A DNA stretch of 64,000 nucleotides from contig JACKEC010000031.1 in NCBI GenBank assembly GCA_020633195.1, forward strand, positions 1 through 64,000, read 5' to 3'. Below the pieces are notes generated by a model. That model did not search any database. It saw only the letters and a program-made list of their open reading frames with translations, and was not told the origin of the DNA. Positions 18,180-26,656 of this stretch are shown one piece after another (position 1 is the first letter of the stretch; every line of letters starts with the position of its first letter). The DNA comes from Sandaracinaceae bacterium. GTDB taxonomy: Bacteria; Myxococcota_A; Polyangia; Polyangiales; Sandaracinaceae. Made by a program: the position numbers and the translations under genes.

Positions 18180-19601
18180 TCACGCGGGGGAGAGGACCTC
18201 GATGGCTTCGCGGCGGCCTTTGAGGGCGTGGCTGCCCTGGCTCACCCAAGCGTCGCGGGAGGGGACAGCGAGGCCGTCGAGGACGACCCGCGAGATGAGG
18301 ACGTCGGCGGCGACCTTGCGGGTGAGGGACTCGATGCGCGCGGCGGTGTTCACGGCGTCGCCGATGAAGGTGAACTCGAGGCGGTCCGGGGAGCCGATGT
18401 TGCCCGCGACGACGTCGCCGCGGTGCACGCCGACGCCGATGCGGATGGGGCGCGTGACCTGGTCGTCGAGCGCGCCGGCCGCGGCGACCATCGCCCGGGC
18501 GGCGCGGGTCGCGGCCTCGGAGGCGTCGTCGACGTCCTCGAGGCCGAAGACCGCCATGAGGCCGTCGCCGATGAACTTGTCCACGACGCCGCCCTCGCGG
18601 TGGACGATCTCCACCATCGCGGTGAAGTAGGCGTTGAGGTCCCGGACGAGCACCTCCGGCTCGGTGCCCTCGCTCCACGCGGTGAAGTCGCGGATGTCGC
18701 TGAACAGGACGGTCACGCAGCGACGCGACCCGCCGAGCATCGCCCCGCCCTCGTCGAGGAGCGAGCGCGCGATGGCCGGGCTCACGATCTTGCCGAGCAC
18801 CTCACGCATCTGCCGGCGCTCGCAGAGGCCGTCGATCATGTGGTTGGTGTGCGACGCGATCACCCCGAACTCGTCGTCGCTCAGGACGGGCACGCGCGCG
18901 TCGAGCTCGCCGCGGCCCACCGCCTCGAGCACGCCCGTCTCGCTCGCGAAGAGCGCCCGCACGTTGCGCCCGAAGCTCCAGACCAGGCGCGCGACCAGCA
19001 AGATCGCGACGACCCCGACGGTCGCGATCTCGATCACCATCGACCGGCCCATCGACGCGAGCTGAGACGGCTCGGACGCGATGTCGACGTCGCGCATGAG
19101 GATCAGCGCGAGCACGCCGAACACGAGCCCGACGGACGCGAACGCGAACCACGAGGCGCGCGTCGAGAACGAGCCGGGCCGGTCGATCGCGACGAAGCCG
19201 GACTGACCGCGGTCGGTCGCCTCCGCGATCTGCGCGCGCTGCCGCGCGAGCATCAGCTCGGCGCCGACGAAGTGACCGAGCGCGAGGTAGCCGACGGTGA
19301 GCTTGACGCCGCTCACCTGCGGGATGCCGAGCACGGCCATGTTGGCGACGGTGAGCACCGCGCCGGTCACGAGGTAGCGCCCGATCGTGGCGATGTAGAC
19401 GCGGCGCGGCTGCCCCGTCGGCGGCGCCTTCCTGACCCAGATCCTGTCGAGCGCGATCCAGGCCGCGTACGAGGCGACGAGCGCGACGCTCAGATCGAGC
19501 CACACCGTCGGCAGCCCCATCCCCTCCATGATCGGGCAGATCTCGGTGCCGTAGATCCCGAGGATCACGACGGCCACCCCATCCGCGACGAGCGCGCGCA
19601 T
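18180..19601 (-). CDS. Membrane adenylate/guanylate cyclase (class III) with HAMP
   Basis: This 473-residue protein has about five to six membrane segments (roughly residues 7-25, 32-50, 70-93, 102-118, 152-170, 188-207), a HAMP linker (about 208-262) and a class III cyclase domain (about 290-460). Metal-binding Asp302 lies in 'LFSDIRDFT' and Asp346 in 'DKFIGDGLMAVFG'; the Lys of 'DKFIGD' and the late 'NTAARIES' motif suggest ATP as substrate. It would make cAMP in response to a membrane or periplasmic cue. The ATG at 19601 has a TACAGT box 6 nt upstream. It is convergent with the efflux operon. Confidence 0.9.
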   Translation of the reverse strand: MRALVADGVAVVILGIYGTEICPIMEGMGLPTVWLDLSVALVASYAAWIALDRIWVRKAPPTGQPRRVYIATIGRYLVTGAVLTVANMAVLGIPQVSGVKLTVGYLALGHFVGAELMLARQRAQIAEATDRGQSGFVAIDRPGSFSTRASWFAFASVGLVFGVLALILMRDVDIASEPSQLASMGRSMVIEIATVGVVAILLVARLVWSFGRNVRALFASETGVLEAVGRGELDARVPVLSDDEFGVIASHTNHMIDGLCERRQMREVLGKIVSPAIARSLLDEGGAMLGGSRRCVTVLFSDIRDFTAWSEGTEPEVLVRDLNAYFTAMVEIVHREGGVVDKFIGDGLMAVFGLEDVDDASEAATRAARAMVAAAGALDDQVTRPIRIGVGVHRGDVVAGNIGSPDRLEFTFIGDAVNTAARIESLTRKVAADVLISRVVLDGLAVPSRDAWVSQGSHALKGRREAIEVLSPA

Positions 19602-19607
19602 CCCGCC

Positions 19608-19613
19608 ACTGTA
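19608..19613 (-). promoter_or_regulatory. -10 box TACAGT upstream of the cyclase gene
   Basis: TACAGT ends 6 nt before the ATG at 19601 on the minus strand, with no Shine-Dalgarno, so a leaderless transcript is expected. The box lies in the 33-bp gap after the upstream gene. Confidence 0.5.
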
Positions 19614-19634
19614 CCGCGCGGGCGGGCCGACGCG

Positions 19635-20888
19635 TCAGTCGTCCCGGCGCGCGAGGCGGAGCTCCCGGCGGACGTCCTCGACGACCTCCTCCTCGACCTC
19701 CCCCTGCGCCGCCGACTCGAGCGCGACGCGCAGCTTGGGGTGAACGCACGTCTCCGCCACGACGCGCACACGCGCCGCGGCCGCGGGGCCCTCGGCGTGC
19801 CCGAGCGCGAGCGCCGCGCCCACGCGCGCGTCGGGCTCGGCCTGCGGATCCTCGAGCACCGCCATCGCGTCGTGTGCCTGGACGGGTCGGCTCCGGTGCG
19901 TGCCCTCCTGCTTCAGGAGGCCGCGCATCCGCTCCACCCACTGCGCGAAGGTCTGCTCGCCGCGCGCGAACAGGGCCTGCCGATCGAGGCCGTCGCCGAC
20001 CGAGGCGAGGAGCGCCTCGACCCGCCGCCGCAGGCCCTCGGCGAGGCCGTCCTTCGAGATCGTGAAGCGGCGGTCGGTGCCGTCGACGAGCCGCACGACG
20101 AGGTCGTCGCCCTGCACGTCCACGCCCGAGACGCGCCCGAGCGGGACGAAGTCGCGCTTGCGACCGTAGCGCCAGGCGATCCCGTCGGTGCCGACCTCGA
20201 GGTCGCGCCACGCGAGCCACTTCGCGAAGAGCGGCGGCGCGAGGAAGGGCGCCATGAACCAGAAGAACACCGCGGGGACGTTGAACGGCTCGGGCGCGAT
20301 CATCAGCAGCGCGGTCGCGAGGGTGAGGCCGGTCACCGCGCCGGCCACGCCCGCCGCCACGCGCTTCGGCAGGCTCGCCCAGCTCACCCGCGTCCGCCGC
20401 TGCTCGGGGCCGACGCCGATGAGGTCGAGGAGCGCGTCGGCGGTCGCCTCGTCCCTCACGAGGATCGACGCCTCGTTGCCGTCGACGAACCGGAGCTGGA
20501 CGTCGAACTGCCCCTTGGACGGCACCACGACGCCCGACGCGACGTTGGCCCCAAGGACCCACTGCCGTCCGTCGGGCCGCGTGATGAAGAGCCCGCGCGC
20601 GTCGTGGTGCACCTCGCCCTCGCGTCGCAGCCCGCCGAGGCGCAAGAGCATCCCCACCACCCCGACGAACGGAGACGCGAGCATCGCCGCGATCGCGCCG
20701 AGCGCGACGAGCGCCAGCGGCGCTGGCAGCACGCCCGGCGCGGGGAAGAGGAGGAACAGGACGCTGGCCAGCCCGAAGCCGCCGAGCGCCATCCCCTTGG
20801 CGGTCGCGGACACCCAGCGCGCGGCGCCCACGAGGCTCCGGCGCGCCCGGCCGAGGAGGGTCTTCGGCGGCGCCGGCGCGTCGCTCAC
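19635..20888 (-). CDS. Hypothetical membrane protein with two PH-like segments
   Basis: I do not recognise this 417-residue protein. It has two hydrophobic hairpins (about residues 30-75 and 180-225). Each is followed by a beta-rich stretch with a similar pattern: 'GLFITRPDGRQWVLG...GVVVPSKGQ' and 'GIAWRYGRKRDFVPLGRVSGVDVQG'. These look like two bacterial PH-like domains after membrane anchors. The C-terminal 100 residues are helical and end in a charged tail ('EVEEEVVEDVRRELRLARRDD'). The GTG start at 20888 overlaps the stop of the lipase-like lipoprotein gene (GTGA), so the two are co-transcribed and probably coupled. Confidence 0.65.
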   Translation of the reverse strand: MSDAPAPPKTLLGRARRSLVGAARWVSATAKGMALGGFGLASVLFLLFPAPGVLPAPLALVALGAIAAMLASPFVGVVGMLLRLGGLRREGEVHHDARGLFITRPDGRQWVLGANVASGVVVPSKGQFDVQLRFVDGNEASILVRDEATADALLDLIGVGPEQRRTRVSWASLPKRVAAGVAGAVTGLTLATALLMIAPEPFNVPAVFFWFMAPFLAPPLFAKWLAWRDLEVGTDGIAWRYGRKRDFVPLGRVSGVDVQGDDLVVRLVDGTDRRFTISKDGLAEGLRRRVEALLASVGDGLDRQALFARGEQTFAQWVERMRGLLKQEGTHRSRPVQAHDAMAVLEDPQAEPDARVGAALALGHAEGPAAAARVRVVAETCVHPKLRVALESAAQGEVEEEVVEDVRRELRLARRDD

Positions 20889-22876
20889 TCGGGGTCGCAG
20901 GCTCCGTCGCAGATCTGCTCGACCCGTCCGTCGGGGCGCGCGAACGCGTCGATCTGATCGCGGGCCGAGTCGGTGCGGCGGACCGCCTCGTGGGTCGCGT
21001 TCTCGCCGCCGGGGTTGCGCGTGCCCGGATCGCGAGGCGACACCCCCGGGATGTCCCAGATCACCATGCCCGAGTCGACGGGGGCGGTGGTCGCCTCGAT
21101 CCCGTACGGCATGGTCGGGCTCGGCGTGACCACGGGCAACCCCGCGGTGCGCGCCATCATGTAGGACGCCGCGTTCGAGACGAGCCCGTCGCCGATCCCG
21201 ATCTGCATCATCACCCGGTGGGTCGGCGTGCCCGGCAGCGGATCGGCGAGCCAGTGTGAGGTGTAGGTGCTCGGCTCCGCGAGATCCCAGAGCGACGCGC
21301 TCATCACCATGATGAGGTCGGCCTCGAGCGCGTCGGGGTAGCCCACCGCCATGACCGGCCCGTACTCGGTCCACGCGCTCGAGCGCTTGATGAGGAGCGG
21401 GTAGCTCATGCCGGCGACGCCGAGCACGAAGCGATCGATGTCGGTGGCGAGGCCCGCGAGCACCCCGCCCATGATCCCGCCCTGGCTGTTGCCGTAGTAG
21501 TAGAGCTGCGTCGGGTCGACGGCCGGCATGGTCCCCGCGGGCATCGGCACCTGCATCTCGGGCAGCTCCGAGCACACGCCGCGGAACGAGCGCGCGAGCA
21601 CGAGCGCGTTGATCACCGACTGCTGCAGCCGCTCACCGGTCGAGTAGAAGTCCGAGAAGTCGGTGAGCGTGCCGGTGATGCGCTCGAGGTCGTTCTCCGA
21701 CATGCCCCACCAGTCGACCGCGATGCTGACCACGCCGAGGCGCTGCTGGTGCTCGCGGTGCCAGCCGTAGGTGATCTCCTGCCGCGAGCCGAAGAGGCCG
21801 TGGCCGTAGAGCTCGATCCGCGCGGGAGCCTCGCCCGCCTGCACCGCGTCGCGGACGCTCAGCGGGATCTGCGCGATGAACGGGACCTGCGCGGTGCCGT
21901 TCTGCACGGGGCGGCCGTCGCCGCCGCGGTGCAGGCTCGCGTCCGGCGTCAGCGCGCCGTCGCCGTTGGTGAACAGCGGCACCTCGACGGTCCCGATGAT
22001 CTGCCGCCACACGTCGCTCGGCGCGTCCGTGTCGACGTCGGAGTCGACGACGCGGATCACCGTGCAGCCGAGGCCGCGCTCGCCGACCGCGGTCATCGCC
22101 GCGTCGCGCATCGCGACCATCTCGCCCCAGATCGACTCGCCGGTCGCGGTGGTGAAGTCCCACGCCTCGATCAGCTCGGCGCGCGGGACGCCCGCCGCCT
22201 CGAGGACGGGGAAGACGTCCGTGTCGAAGCGCGCGCGGCGGGCCGCGACGTCCGTGCCCGCCGCGTCGCCGCCGTCGCGCAGCAAGCGGAAGTACGCGGA
22301 GGGCTCGACCGCGGCGCCGTCCGTCGTGCGCAGGCCGCGGATGCCGACGACGTAGCGGCGACCCTCTTCGAAGCGCGCGGCCGGGCGCAGGTAGAGGGGC
22401 GCGCGGTTCGGGTCGGTCGCCTCCCACAGGTCGAGCTCGGCGAAGTGGGCGACGAGCTCGCCCGTCTCGGCGTCGACGATGACGGTCGTCGAGCTCGCCT
22501 CGAGCGTCGCCGCGATCGCGTCCTCGCCGTTCAGGAGCGAGGGGTCGACGGCGCCGGGGAACGACGTGACGAGGGAGGTGGCCGGGCTGAAGCCGTCGAA
22601 CCGCTCGAACTGCGCGGGGTCGAGCGGCACGTCGAACGAATTCACAGGGGTCGCCGCGGGATCGATCGCGAGGTGACCATCGGCGCCGCGCCATCGGTCC
22701 GAAGGCCACGGCATCATGCAGTGCGTGCCGTTGATGTTCTCGCACTCGGCGCGGTAGGCGACGTCACCGGGCCCGGCGTCGACGCCGCCGCCTCCGCCGT
22801 CGACCGGGTCGGGCGTGCCGCCGTCGCAGGCGAGCAGAAGCAGAGAGAGCCCCAAGGCGAAGCGAGCGTGGCGCAT
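20885..22876 (-). CDS. Lipase/hydrolase-like lipoprotein with a GNSQGG nucleophile elbow
   Basis: The 663-residue product begins with a lipoprotein signal (MRHARFALGLSLLLLAC) and a D/G-rich tether, then a domain typical of Pla-1/VolA-like extracellular lipases ('NINGTHCMMPWPSDRW', 'NSFDVPLDPAQFERFDGFSPATS'). The alpha/beta-hydrolase part has an oxyanion-type loop 'ELYGHGLFGSR' and 'YYYGNSQGGIMGG', in which the Ser of GNSQG is the expected nucleophile. It resembles the protein at 27406-29310 in domain order and in several motifs, so they are paralogues. It should be exposed at the cell surface. A TACCAT box lies 6 nt before the ATG at 22876. Confidence 0.75.
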   Translation of the reverse strand: MRHARFALGLSLLLLACDGGTPDPVDGGGGGVDAGPGDVAYRAECENINGTHCMMPWPSDRWRGADGHLAIDPAATPVNSFDVPLDPAQFERFDGFSPATSLVTSFPGAVDPSLLNGEDAIAATLEASSTTVIVDAETGELVAHFAELDLWEATDPNRAPLYLRPAARFEEGRRYVVGIRGLRTTDGAAVEPSAYFRLLRDGGDAAGTDVAARRARFDTDVFPVLEAAGVPRAELIEAWDFTTATGESIWGEMVAMRDAAMTAVGERGLGCTVIRVVDSDVDTDAPSDVWRQIIGTVEVPLFTNGDGALTPDASLHRGGDGRPVQNGTAQVPFIAQIPLSVRDAVQAGEAPARIELYGHGLFGSRQEITYGWHREHQQRLGVVSIAVDWWGMSENDLERITGTLTDFSDFYSTGERLQQSVINALVLARSFRGVCSELPEMQVPMPAGTMPAVDPTQLYYYGNSQGGIMGGVLAGLATDIDRFVLGVAGMSYPLLIKRSSAWTEYGPVMAVGYPDALEADLIMVMSASLWDLAEPSTYTSHWLADPLPGTPTHRVMMQIGIGDGLVSNAASYMMARTAGLPVVTPSPTMPYGIEATTAPVDSGMVIWDIPGVSPRDPGTRNPGGENATHEAVRRTDSARDQIDAFARPDGRVEQICDGACDPE

Positions 22877-22882
22877 CCGCGC

Positions 22883-22888
22883 ATGGTA
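22883..22888 (-). promoter_or_regulatory. -10 box TACCAT upstream of the lipase-like lipoprotein
   Basis: TACCAT ends 6 nt before the ATG at 22876 on the minus strand, with no Shine-Dalgarno. The divergent gene at 22970 has its own close box, so this 93-bp gap holds two back-to-back leaderless-type promoters. Confidence 0.5.
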
Positions 22889-22955
22889 GCGGCGGCCCCC
22901 CGCGGTTCGAAGGGGTCCGCGTCCCGGGAGGTCGACACGCGCTCGGCCCGGCGCT

Positions 22956-22961
22956 TAGGCT
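22956..22961 (+). promoter_or_regulatory. -10 box TAGGCT upstream of the STAS/SEC14-like gene
   Basis: TAGGCT ends 8 nt before the GTG at 22970. No ribosome binding site lies between, which also supports that GTG as the start. Confidence 0.45.
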
Positions 22962-22969
22962 CCCTCTCC

Positions 22970-23389
22970 GTGTCGAGGCGCTGGGAGGCCGATTTCGACG
23001 AGTGGCCGGTCGCCGGCGTCCGACTCCAGGGCGCCGGGTCGTCCGCGGCTCCGTTCGAGAGCTTCACCGACGCGGTGGACGCCATCCTGCGCCGCGAGGA
23101 GCGGTGCGCGATCGTGCTCGACCTGACGGGCGCCTCCCCCGACGCGAACCGGCGGCGGCTCACCGCCGCGGCGCTCGACGCGCGGCACGAGCCCCTCGAG
23201 CGGTGGGTCGTCGCGGGCGCGCTGGTCGTCCCGAGCCCCGTGCATCGCGGGATCCTCACGGCCGTCCAGTGGCTCAACCCGCGGCCGCTGCGCGTCGCCT
23301 GGGAGACCTTCGGGACCCCCGCGGACGCCCGAGCCTGGGCTCGGACCCAGCTCCGCGACGCCGCCCGGGACGCCGAGCGCCCCGGATGA
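22970..23389 (+). CDS. STAS/SEC14-like small cytoplasmic protein
   Basis: The 139-residue protein resembles a small family, common in myxobacteria, with a STAS/SpoIIAA-like fold. It shows a central strand-turn-helix 'CAIVLDLTGASPDANRRRL' followed by 'RWVVAGALVVPSPVHRGILT' and a terminal helix 'TPADARAWARTQLRD'. No kinase or anti-sigma partner is adjacent. The start is GTG 22970, chosen from the TAGGCT box. A 7-bp GC hairpin follows directly after the stop. Confidence 0.6.
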   Translation: MSRRWEADFDEWPVAGVRLQGAGSSAAPFESFTDAVDAILRREERCAIVLDLTGASPDANRRRLTAAALDARHEPLERWVVAGALVVPSPVHRGILTAVQWLNPRPLRVAWETFGTPADARAWARTQLRDAARDAERPG

Positions 23390-23392
23390 AAA

Positions 23393-23411
23393 GTCGGGGG
23401 GGATCCCCGAC
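23393..23411 (+). terminator. GTCGGGG-GGGAT-CCCCGAC hairpin
   Basis: A perfect 7-bp stem with a 5-nt loop starts 4 nt after the stop of the STAS/SEC14-like gene. A TATGCT box (23423-23428) follows it, so the hairpin probably ends one transcript before the next begins. Confidence 0.5.
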
Positions 23412-23439
23412 GCAAGTCGACGTATGCTCTCGCGCGGGG

Positions 23440-23898
23440 ATGATGCAGGGGGCTACCCACACCATCGAGGCGCGACCGATCTATCGGAAGCTGCTCTCGC
23501 CATGGAGCACGGGTCTGGCGACGGTGATGCTCGCCATCTCGTTCGCGTTGCCCGCGGGCGGGACCGGCCTGGGGATCCCGATGTGCTGGCTCAAGGCGCT
23601 GACGGGGGTCCCGTGCCCGGGCTGCGGGCTGACTCGCAGCATCACGAACATCTCGCACCTGCACTTCGCCGAGGCGGCCCTCTATCACCCCTTCGGGTTC
23701 CCGCTCTACCTGCTCGCCCTCGTGCTCGTCGTCGCGCTGGTCTGGCCGCGCGCGCGGCGCGCCTTCGTCCGCCTCCTGATCCGGAACGACGTCATCGCGC
23801 GGCGCGCGTACTGGACGTTCGTGGGCGGCTTCATCGTGTTCGGCGTGGGCCGCATCGCCGTGGCCCTCGTCTCCCCCGAAACCGTGGCTCATCTGTGA
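23440..23898 (+). CDS. DUF2752 membrane protein
   Basis: This 152-residue protein carries the DUF2752 signature: 'CWLKALTGVPCPGCGLTRS' with the CPxCGxTR core, followed by 'YHPFGFPLYLLAL'. It has three or four membrane segments (about residues 22-40, 85-103, 125-145). The biochemical role of the family is unknown; the conserved cysteines may bind metal. The tandem ATG at 23440/23443 follows a short purine run (GGGG); an upstream ATG at 23386 is possible but would place the hairpin inside the gene. It heads a cluster of three small membrane genes. Confidence 0.8.
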   Translation: MMQGATHTIEARPIYRKLLSPWSTGLATVMLAISFALPAGGTGLGIPMCWLKALTGVPCPGCGLTRSITNISHLHFAEAALYHPFGFPLYLLALVLVVALVWPRARRAFVRLLIRNDVIARRAYWTFVGGFIVFGVGRIAVALVSPETVAHL

Positions 23899-23920
23899 GC
23901 GCTCGATAGGAGAACGTATC

Positions 23921-24190
23921 GTGGAAATGGTCCTCTTGGGTTTCAGCGCCCTCTTCTCGCTGCTGTCGCTGGTCTGCAACATCTTCGTCCTCATCCACGC
24001 GTTCAAGTCGAGCGTGGGCGAGGGCTTCCTCTGCCTGTGCGTGCCCTGCTACGGGCTGTACTACATGTTCGCGAAGTTCGAGCACCCGCAGAAGGGCTTG
24101 ATCATCGCGGGCGCGCTCGGCGGCAGCGTCATCGCGAACGGGCTGGCGATGGCAGGGCAGCCAAGCGGCGGCGGCTACGGCGGCTACTGA
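23921..24190 (+). CDS. Small membrane protein, Gly/Tyr tail
   Basis: The 89-residue protein has two hydrophobic segments ('LLGFSALFSLLSLVCNIFVL' and 'GLIIAGALGGSVIANGLAMA') and ends in a Gly-rich tail, GGGYGGY. Between them is a Cys/aromatic-rich loop, 'LCLCVPCYGLYYMFAKF'. I do not assign a family. The GTG start at 23921 is set by GGAG eight nt upstream; ATG 23927 is the alternative. It sits 22 bp after the DUF2752 gene and 9 bp before the next, so the three are probably one operon. Confidence 0.65.
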   Translation: MEMVLLGFSALFSLLSLVCNIFVLIHAFKSSVGEGFLCLCVPCYGLYYMFAKFEHPQKGLIIAGALGGSVIANGLAMAGQPSGGGYGGY

Positions 24191-24199
24191 GCGAACGCC

Positions 24200-24604
24200 G
24201 TGGTGACTCCGGGCGCCTTGTGCGCCGCGCACCCGAGCGCGGCGGCCGTCGACACGTGCGCGCGTTGTGGCAACTACGTTTGCTCCAACTGCATGGAGGT
24301 CGAGGAGTGGGACACCTACTGCCCCGACTGCTACGCACGCGTCGGTAAGAAGGCGCCCGCGAGCAGCCTCGCGACGACCGCCCTGGTGCTGGCGCTGCTG
24401 TCGATCAGCGGCTGCCTCCCGCTCGCGCTCCCCGCCGCGATCCTCGGCCACATGGAGCTGGGGAAGATCGAGCGCGGGGAGTCCGAGCCGGGCGGGCGCA
24501 ACCTCGCCCAGGGCGCCGTCTACGTGGGGTGGATCGTGACGGCGCTCTCGGCGCTGCTCGTGCTCGGCATCCTCATGGTCGCGATCCTCGGCGCGAGCGT
24601 CTGA
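24200..24604 (+). CDS. B-box-type zinc finger plus DUF4190 membrane protein
   Basis: The 134-residue protein begins with a zinc-binding region, C-x2-H...C-x2-C...C-x2-C...C-x2-C ('CAAHPSAAAVDTCARCG', 'VCSNCMEVEEWDTYCPDC'), resembling a bacterial B-box finger. A DUF4190 module follows: two membrane helices around the conserved 'LPAAILGHMELGKIERGE' loop. Such proteins are common in myxobacteria and have no known function. The GTG at 24200 is the start. The stop is followed after 9 bp by a 101-bp hairpin element, and the next gene is convergent. Confidence 0.75.
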   Translation: MVTPGALCAAHPSAAAVDTCARCGNYVCSNCMEVEEWDTYCPDCYARVGKKAPASSLATTALVLALLSISGCLPLALPAAILGHMELGKIERGESEPGGRNLAQGAVYVGWIVTALSALLVLGILMVAILGASV

Positions 24605-24613
24605 GCGGCCTCG

Positions 24614-24714
24614 AGGTCTGTCGATCAATCGCCTTCGGCGATTTCTCTCCGGCGAGGGGCAAGCCCCTCGCGCTCCCCACTGAGATCCTCCGACGCTTCG
24701 CGTCGTCGGACTCA
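24614..24714 (-). repeat. 101-bp three-hairpin element (single copy)
   Basis: This copy is inverted relative to the array at 1955-2257 and has the same length and the same three hairpins; the middle loop reads CTTG in element orientation, not CTCG. Its first three bases (24712-24714, read on the minus strand) are the TGA stop of the hybrid kinase gene. It fills nearly the whole gap between two convergent genes. Confidence 0.93.
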
Positions 24715-26577
24715 GCGGTCGAGGAGCTCGCGGATCTTCGCGGCGAGGCGCGTCGCGGTGAAGGGCTTCTGCAGGAAGCCCGCGAGACCGTCGGCGGTGA
24801 AGCGCCGCGTCGCCTCCTCCTCGTCGTAGCCGCTCACGAGCAGCGCGCGCAGCTCGGGGTCGAGCGCGCGCATCGCGCGGAAGCTCTCCTCGCCGCTCAT
24901 CACGGGCATCGTCATGTCCATGACCACGAGCGAGACGCGGTCCTTCAGCTCGCGGAAGCGCTCGAGCCCGACGAGCCCGTCTGGGGCGACCTCGACCTCG
25001 TAGCCGAAGTCCGACAGCGCGTCCGAGATGAAGCCGCGCAGCGACGGCTCGTCGTCGACCACGAGCACCAGCCCCCGACCCTCGAGCGCCCCGTGCGCCA
25101 CGGGCGCCGCGGTTTGCTCCGCGCCCCCGTCGACCGCGCGCAGATAGACCGCGAAGGTCGAGCCGTGGCCCGCGCAGCTCGAGACCCGAAGGCCGCCGGC
25201 GTGGCTGCGGACGATCCCGACGACCGCCGCGAGCCCGAGGCCCCGGCCGGTGGGCTTGGTGGTGAAGAAGGGGTCGAGCACCTTGCGGAGGATCGGGCCC
25301 GCGATCCCGTTGCCGTCGTCGTTCACCTCGATGCGCACGTAGCGGCCCGGCGCCACCTCCGCGCCGACGTCGAACGTGTCCGCGAGCGCCGCGTCGACCG
25401 TCACCTCGCGCGTCGTGACGCGCACGCGACCGGGCCGCCCCTCGAGCGCCTCGGCGCCGTTGATCGCGAGGTTCATCACGACCTGCTGGATCTGCGAGGG
25501 GTCGCCGAGGATCGCGGGGAGCTCGGGCGCGAGGTCGAGGGTCAGCGTGACCGCGGTCGAGATGGAGGTCTGGAGCAGCGGCGCGATCTCCTGGATCGTC
25601 TCGCCGACGTCGATCCGGCGAACGTCGAAGGTCCCCTTGCCGGAGTAGGCGAGGATCTGTCGGGTGAGCGCGGTCGCGCGGTCCGCGGCGAGCTCGATCT
25701 CCTCGACGAGCGGTCGGTGCGGGCTGTCCTCGGGCAACCGCAGGAGGAGCAGGCTCGCGTTCCCGATCACCGCGGTCAGCAGGTTGTTGAAGTCGTGCGC
25801 GATGCCCCCCGCGAGCATCCCCATCGACTCGAGCTTCTGGCTCGAGAGGAGCTGCTCGCGGATGCGCCGGCGCTCCCCCTCGAGCTCCTTGCGCTCGGTG
25901 ATGTCGATCATGAGGCCGCGGCACACGCCGTTCCCGAAGACCCGCACGACGTCGCGGAGCCACACCACGCGGCCGTCCGCGGTGAGCATCCGGTACTCGA
26001 GCCGGTGGTCCTCGCCCGCGCGCGCGGCCTCCCTCGACTCGCGGACGACCGCCTCTCGATCGTCGGGGTGGATCCGCGACTCCCAGAAGCCCGGCTCGTA
26101 CCAGCGCTCCTCCGGGTAGCCGAGGATCGTCCGCGCGCGCTCGCTCACGAAGTCGAACGCGAGGCTCTCCGACCGGCCCTCCCACACGATGGCGTCGACG
26201 TCGCGGACGAGGCTGGAGAAGCGCCGCTCGCTGTGCTCGCGCGCGGTGATGTCCCGGATGATGACCAGGACCTCCTCCTCGCGTCCCGGCACCATCCGCG
26301 CCTCGTACCAGCGCTCCTCGCCGAGGACGGGCAGCGAGTAGTCGAAGGTCTGCGGCCCCTCGCCGCGAAGGACCGCGCGGATGTGCTCCATCACCCGCGC
26401 GGAGAACTCCGGCGGCATGAGGTCGACGACCTTCGCGCCGACGATCTGGTCCGGGGGCACGAAGAGCTGGCGCTCGTCCCCGGCCCGATAGCCCAGGAAC
26501 GTCCCGTCGCCAGCGATGCGGAACAGCAGATCGGGCAGCGCGGAGAGGATGGTCTCCGCGTCGGCGTCCAAGGTCAT
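24712..26577 (-). CDS. Hybrid sensor histidine kinase (PAS-PAS-HisKA-HATPase-receiver)
   Basis: This 621-residue soluble kinase has two PAS domains (about 8-112 and 122-230), the second with a PAC end 'GLMIDITERKELEGE'. The HisKA motif is 'GMLAGGIAHDFNNLLTAV' with phospho-His261. The HATPase shows 'NLAINGAEAL', 'VNDDGNGI' and 'GRGLGLAAV', and the C-terminal receiver has 'LVVDDEPSLRG' and phospho-acceptor Asp in 'VVMDMTMPVMSGE', with Lys in 'LQKPFT'. There is no membrane segment, so the signal is cytoplasmic. No separate regulator gene is adjacent; output probably passes through a phosphotransfer protein elsewhere. The TGA stop is part of the 101-bp repeat. Confidence 0.92.
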   Translation of the reverse strand: MTLDADAETILSALPDLLFRIAGDGTFLGYRAGDERQLFVPPDQIVGAKVVDLMPPEFSARVMEHIRAVLRGEGPQTFDYSLPVLGEERWYEARMVPGREEEVLVIIRDITAREHSERRFSSLVRDVDAIVWEGRSESLAFDFVSERARTILGYPEERWYEPGFWESRIHPDDREAVVRESREAARAGEDHRLEYRMLTADGRVVWLRDVVRVFGNGVCRGLMIDITERKELEGERRRIREQLLSSQKLESMGMLAGGIAHDFNNLLTAVIGNASLLLLRLPEDSPHRPLVEEIELAADRATALTRQILAYSGKGTFDVRRIDVGETIQEIAPLLQTSISTAVTLTLDLAPELPAILGDPSQIQQVVMNLAINGAEALEGRPGRVRVTTREVTVDAALADTFDVGAEVAPGRYVRIEVNDDGNGIAGPILRKVLDPFFTTKPTGRGLGLAAVVGIVRSHAGGLRVSSCAGHGSTFAVYLRAVDGGAEQTAAPVAHGALEGRGLVLVVDDEPSLRGFISDALSDFGYEVEVAPDGLVGLERFRELKDRVSLVVMDMTMPVMSGEESFRAMRALDPELRALLVSGYDEEEATRRFTADGLAGFLQKPFTATRLAAKIRELLDR

Positions 26578-26656
26578 GGAGATTCAGAGTCGGTCGTCCG
26601 GGCCACTCGTGACAAGGGCCTTGCGCGGGCGCGGCGGCCGCCCGAGAGTCCGCCCG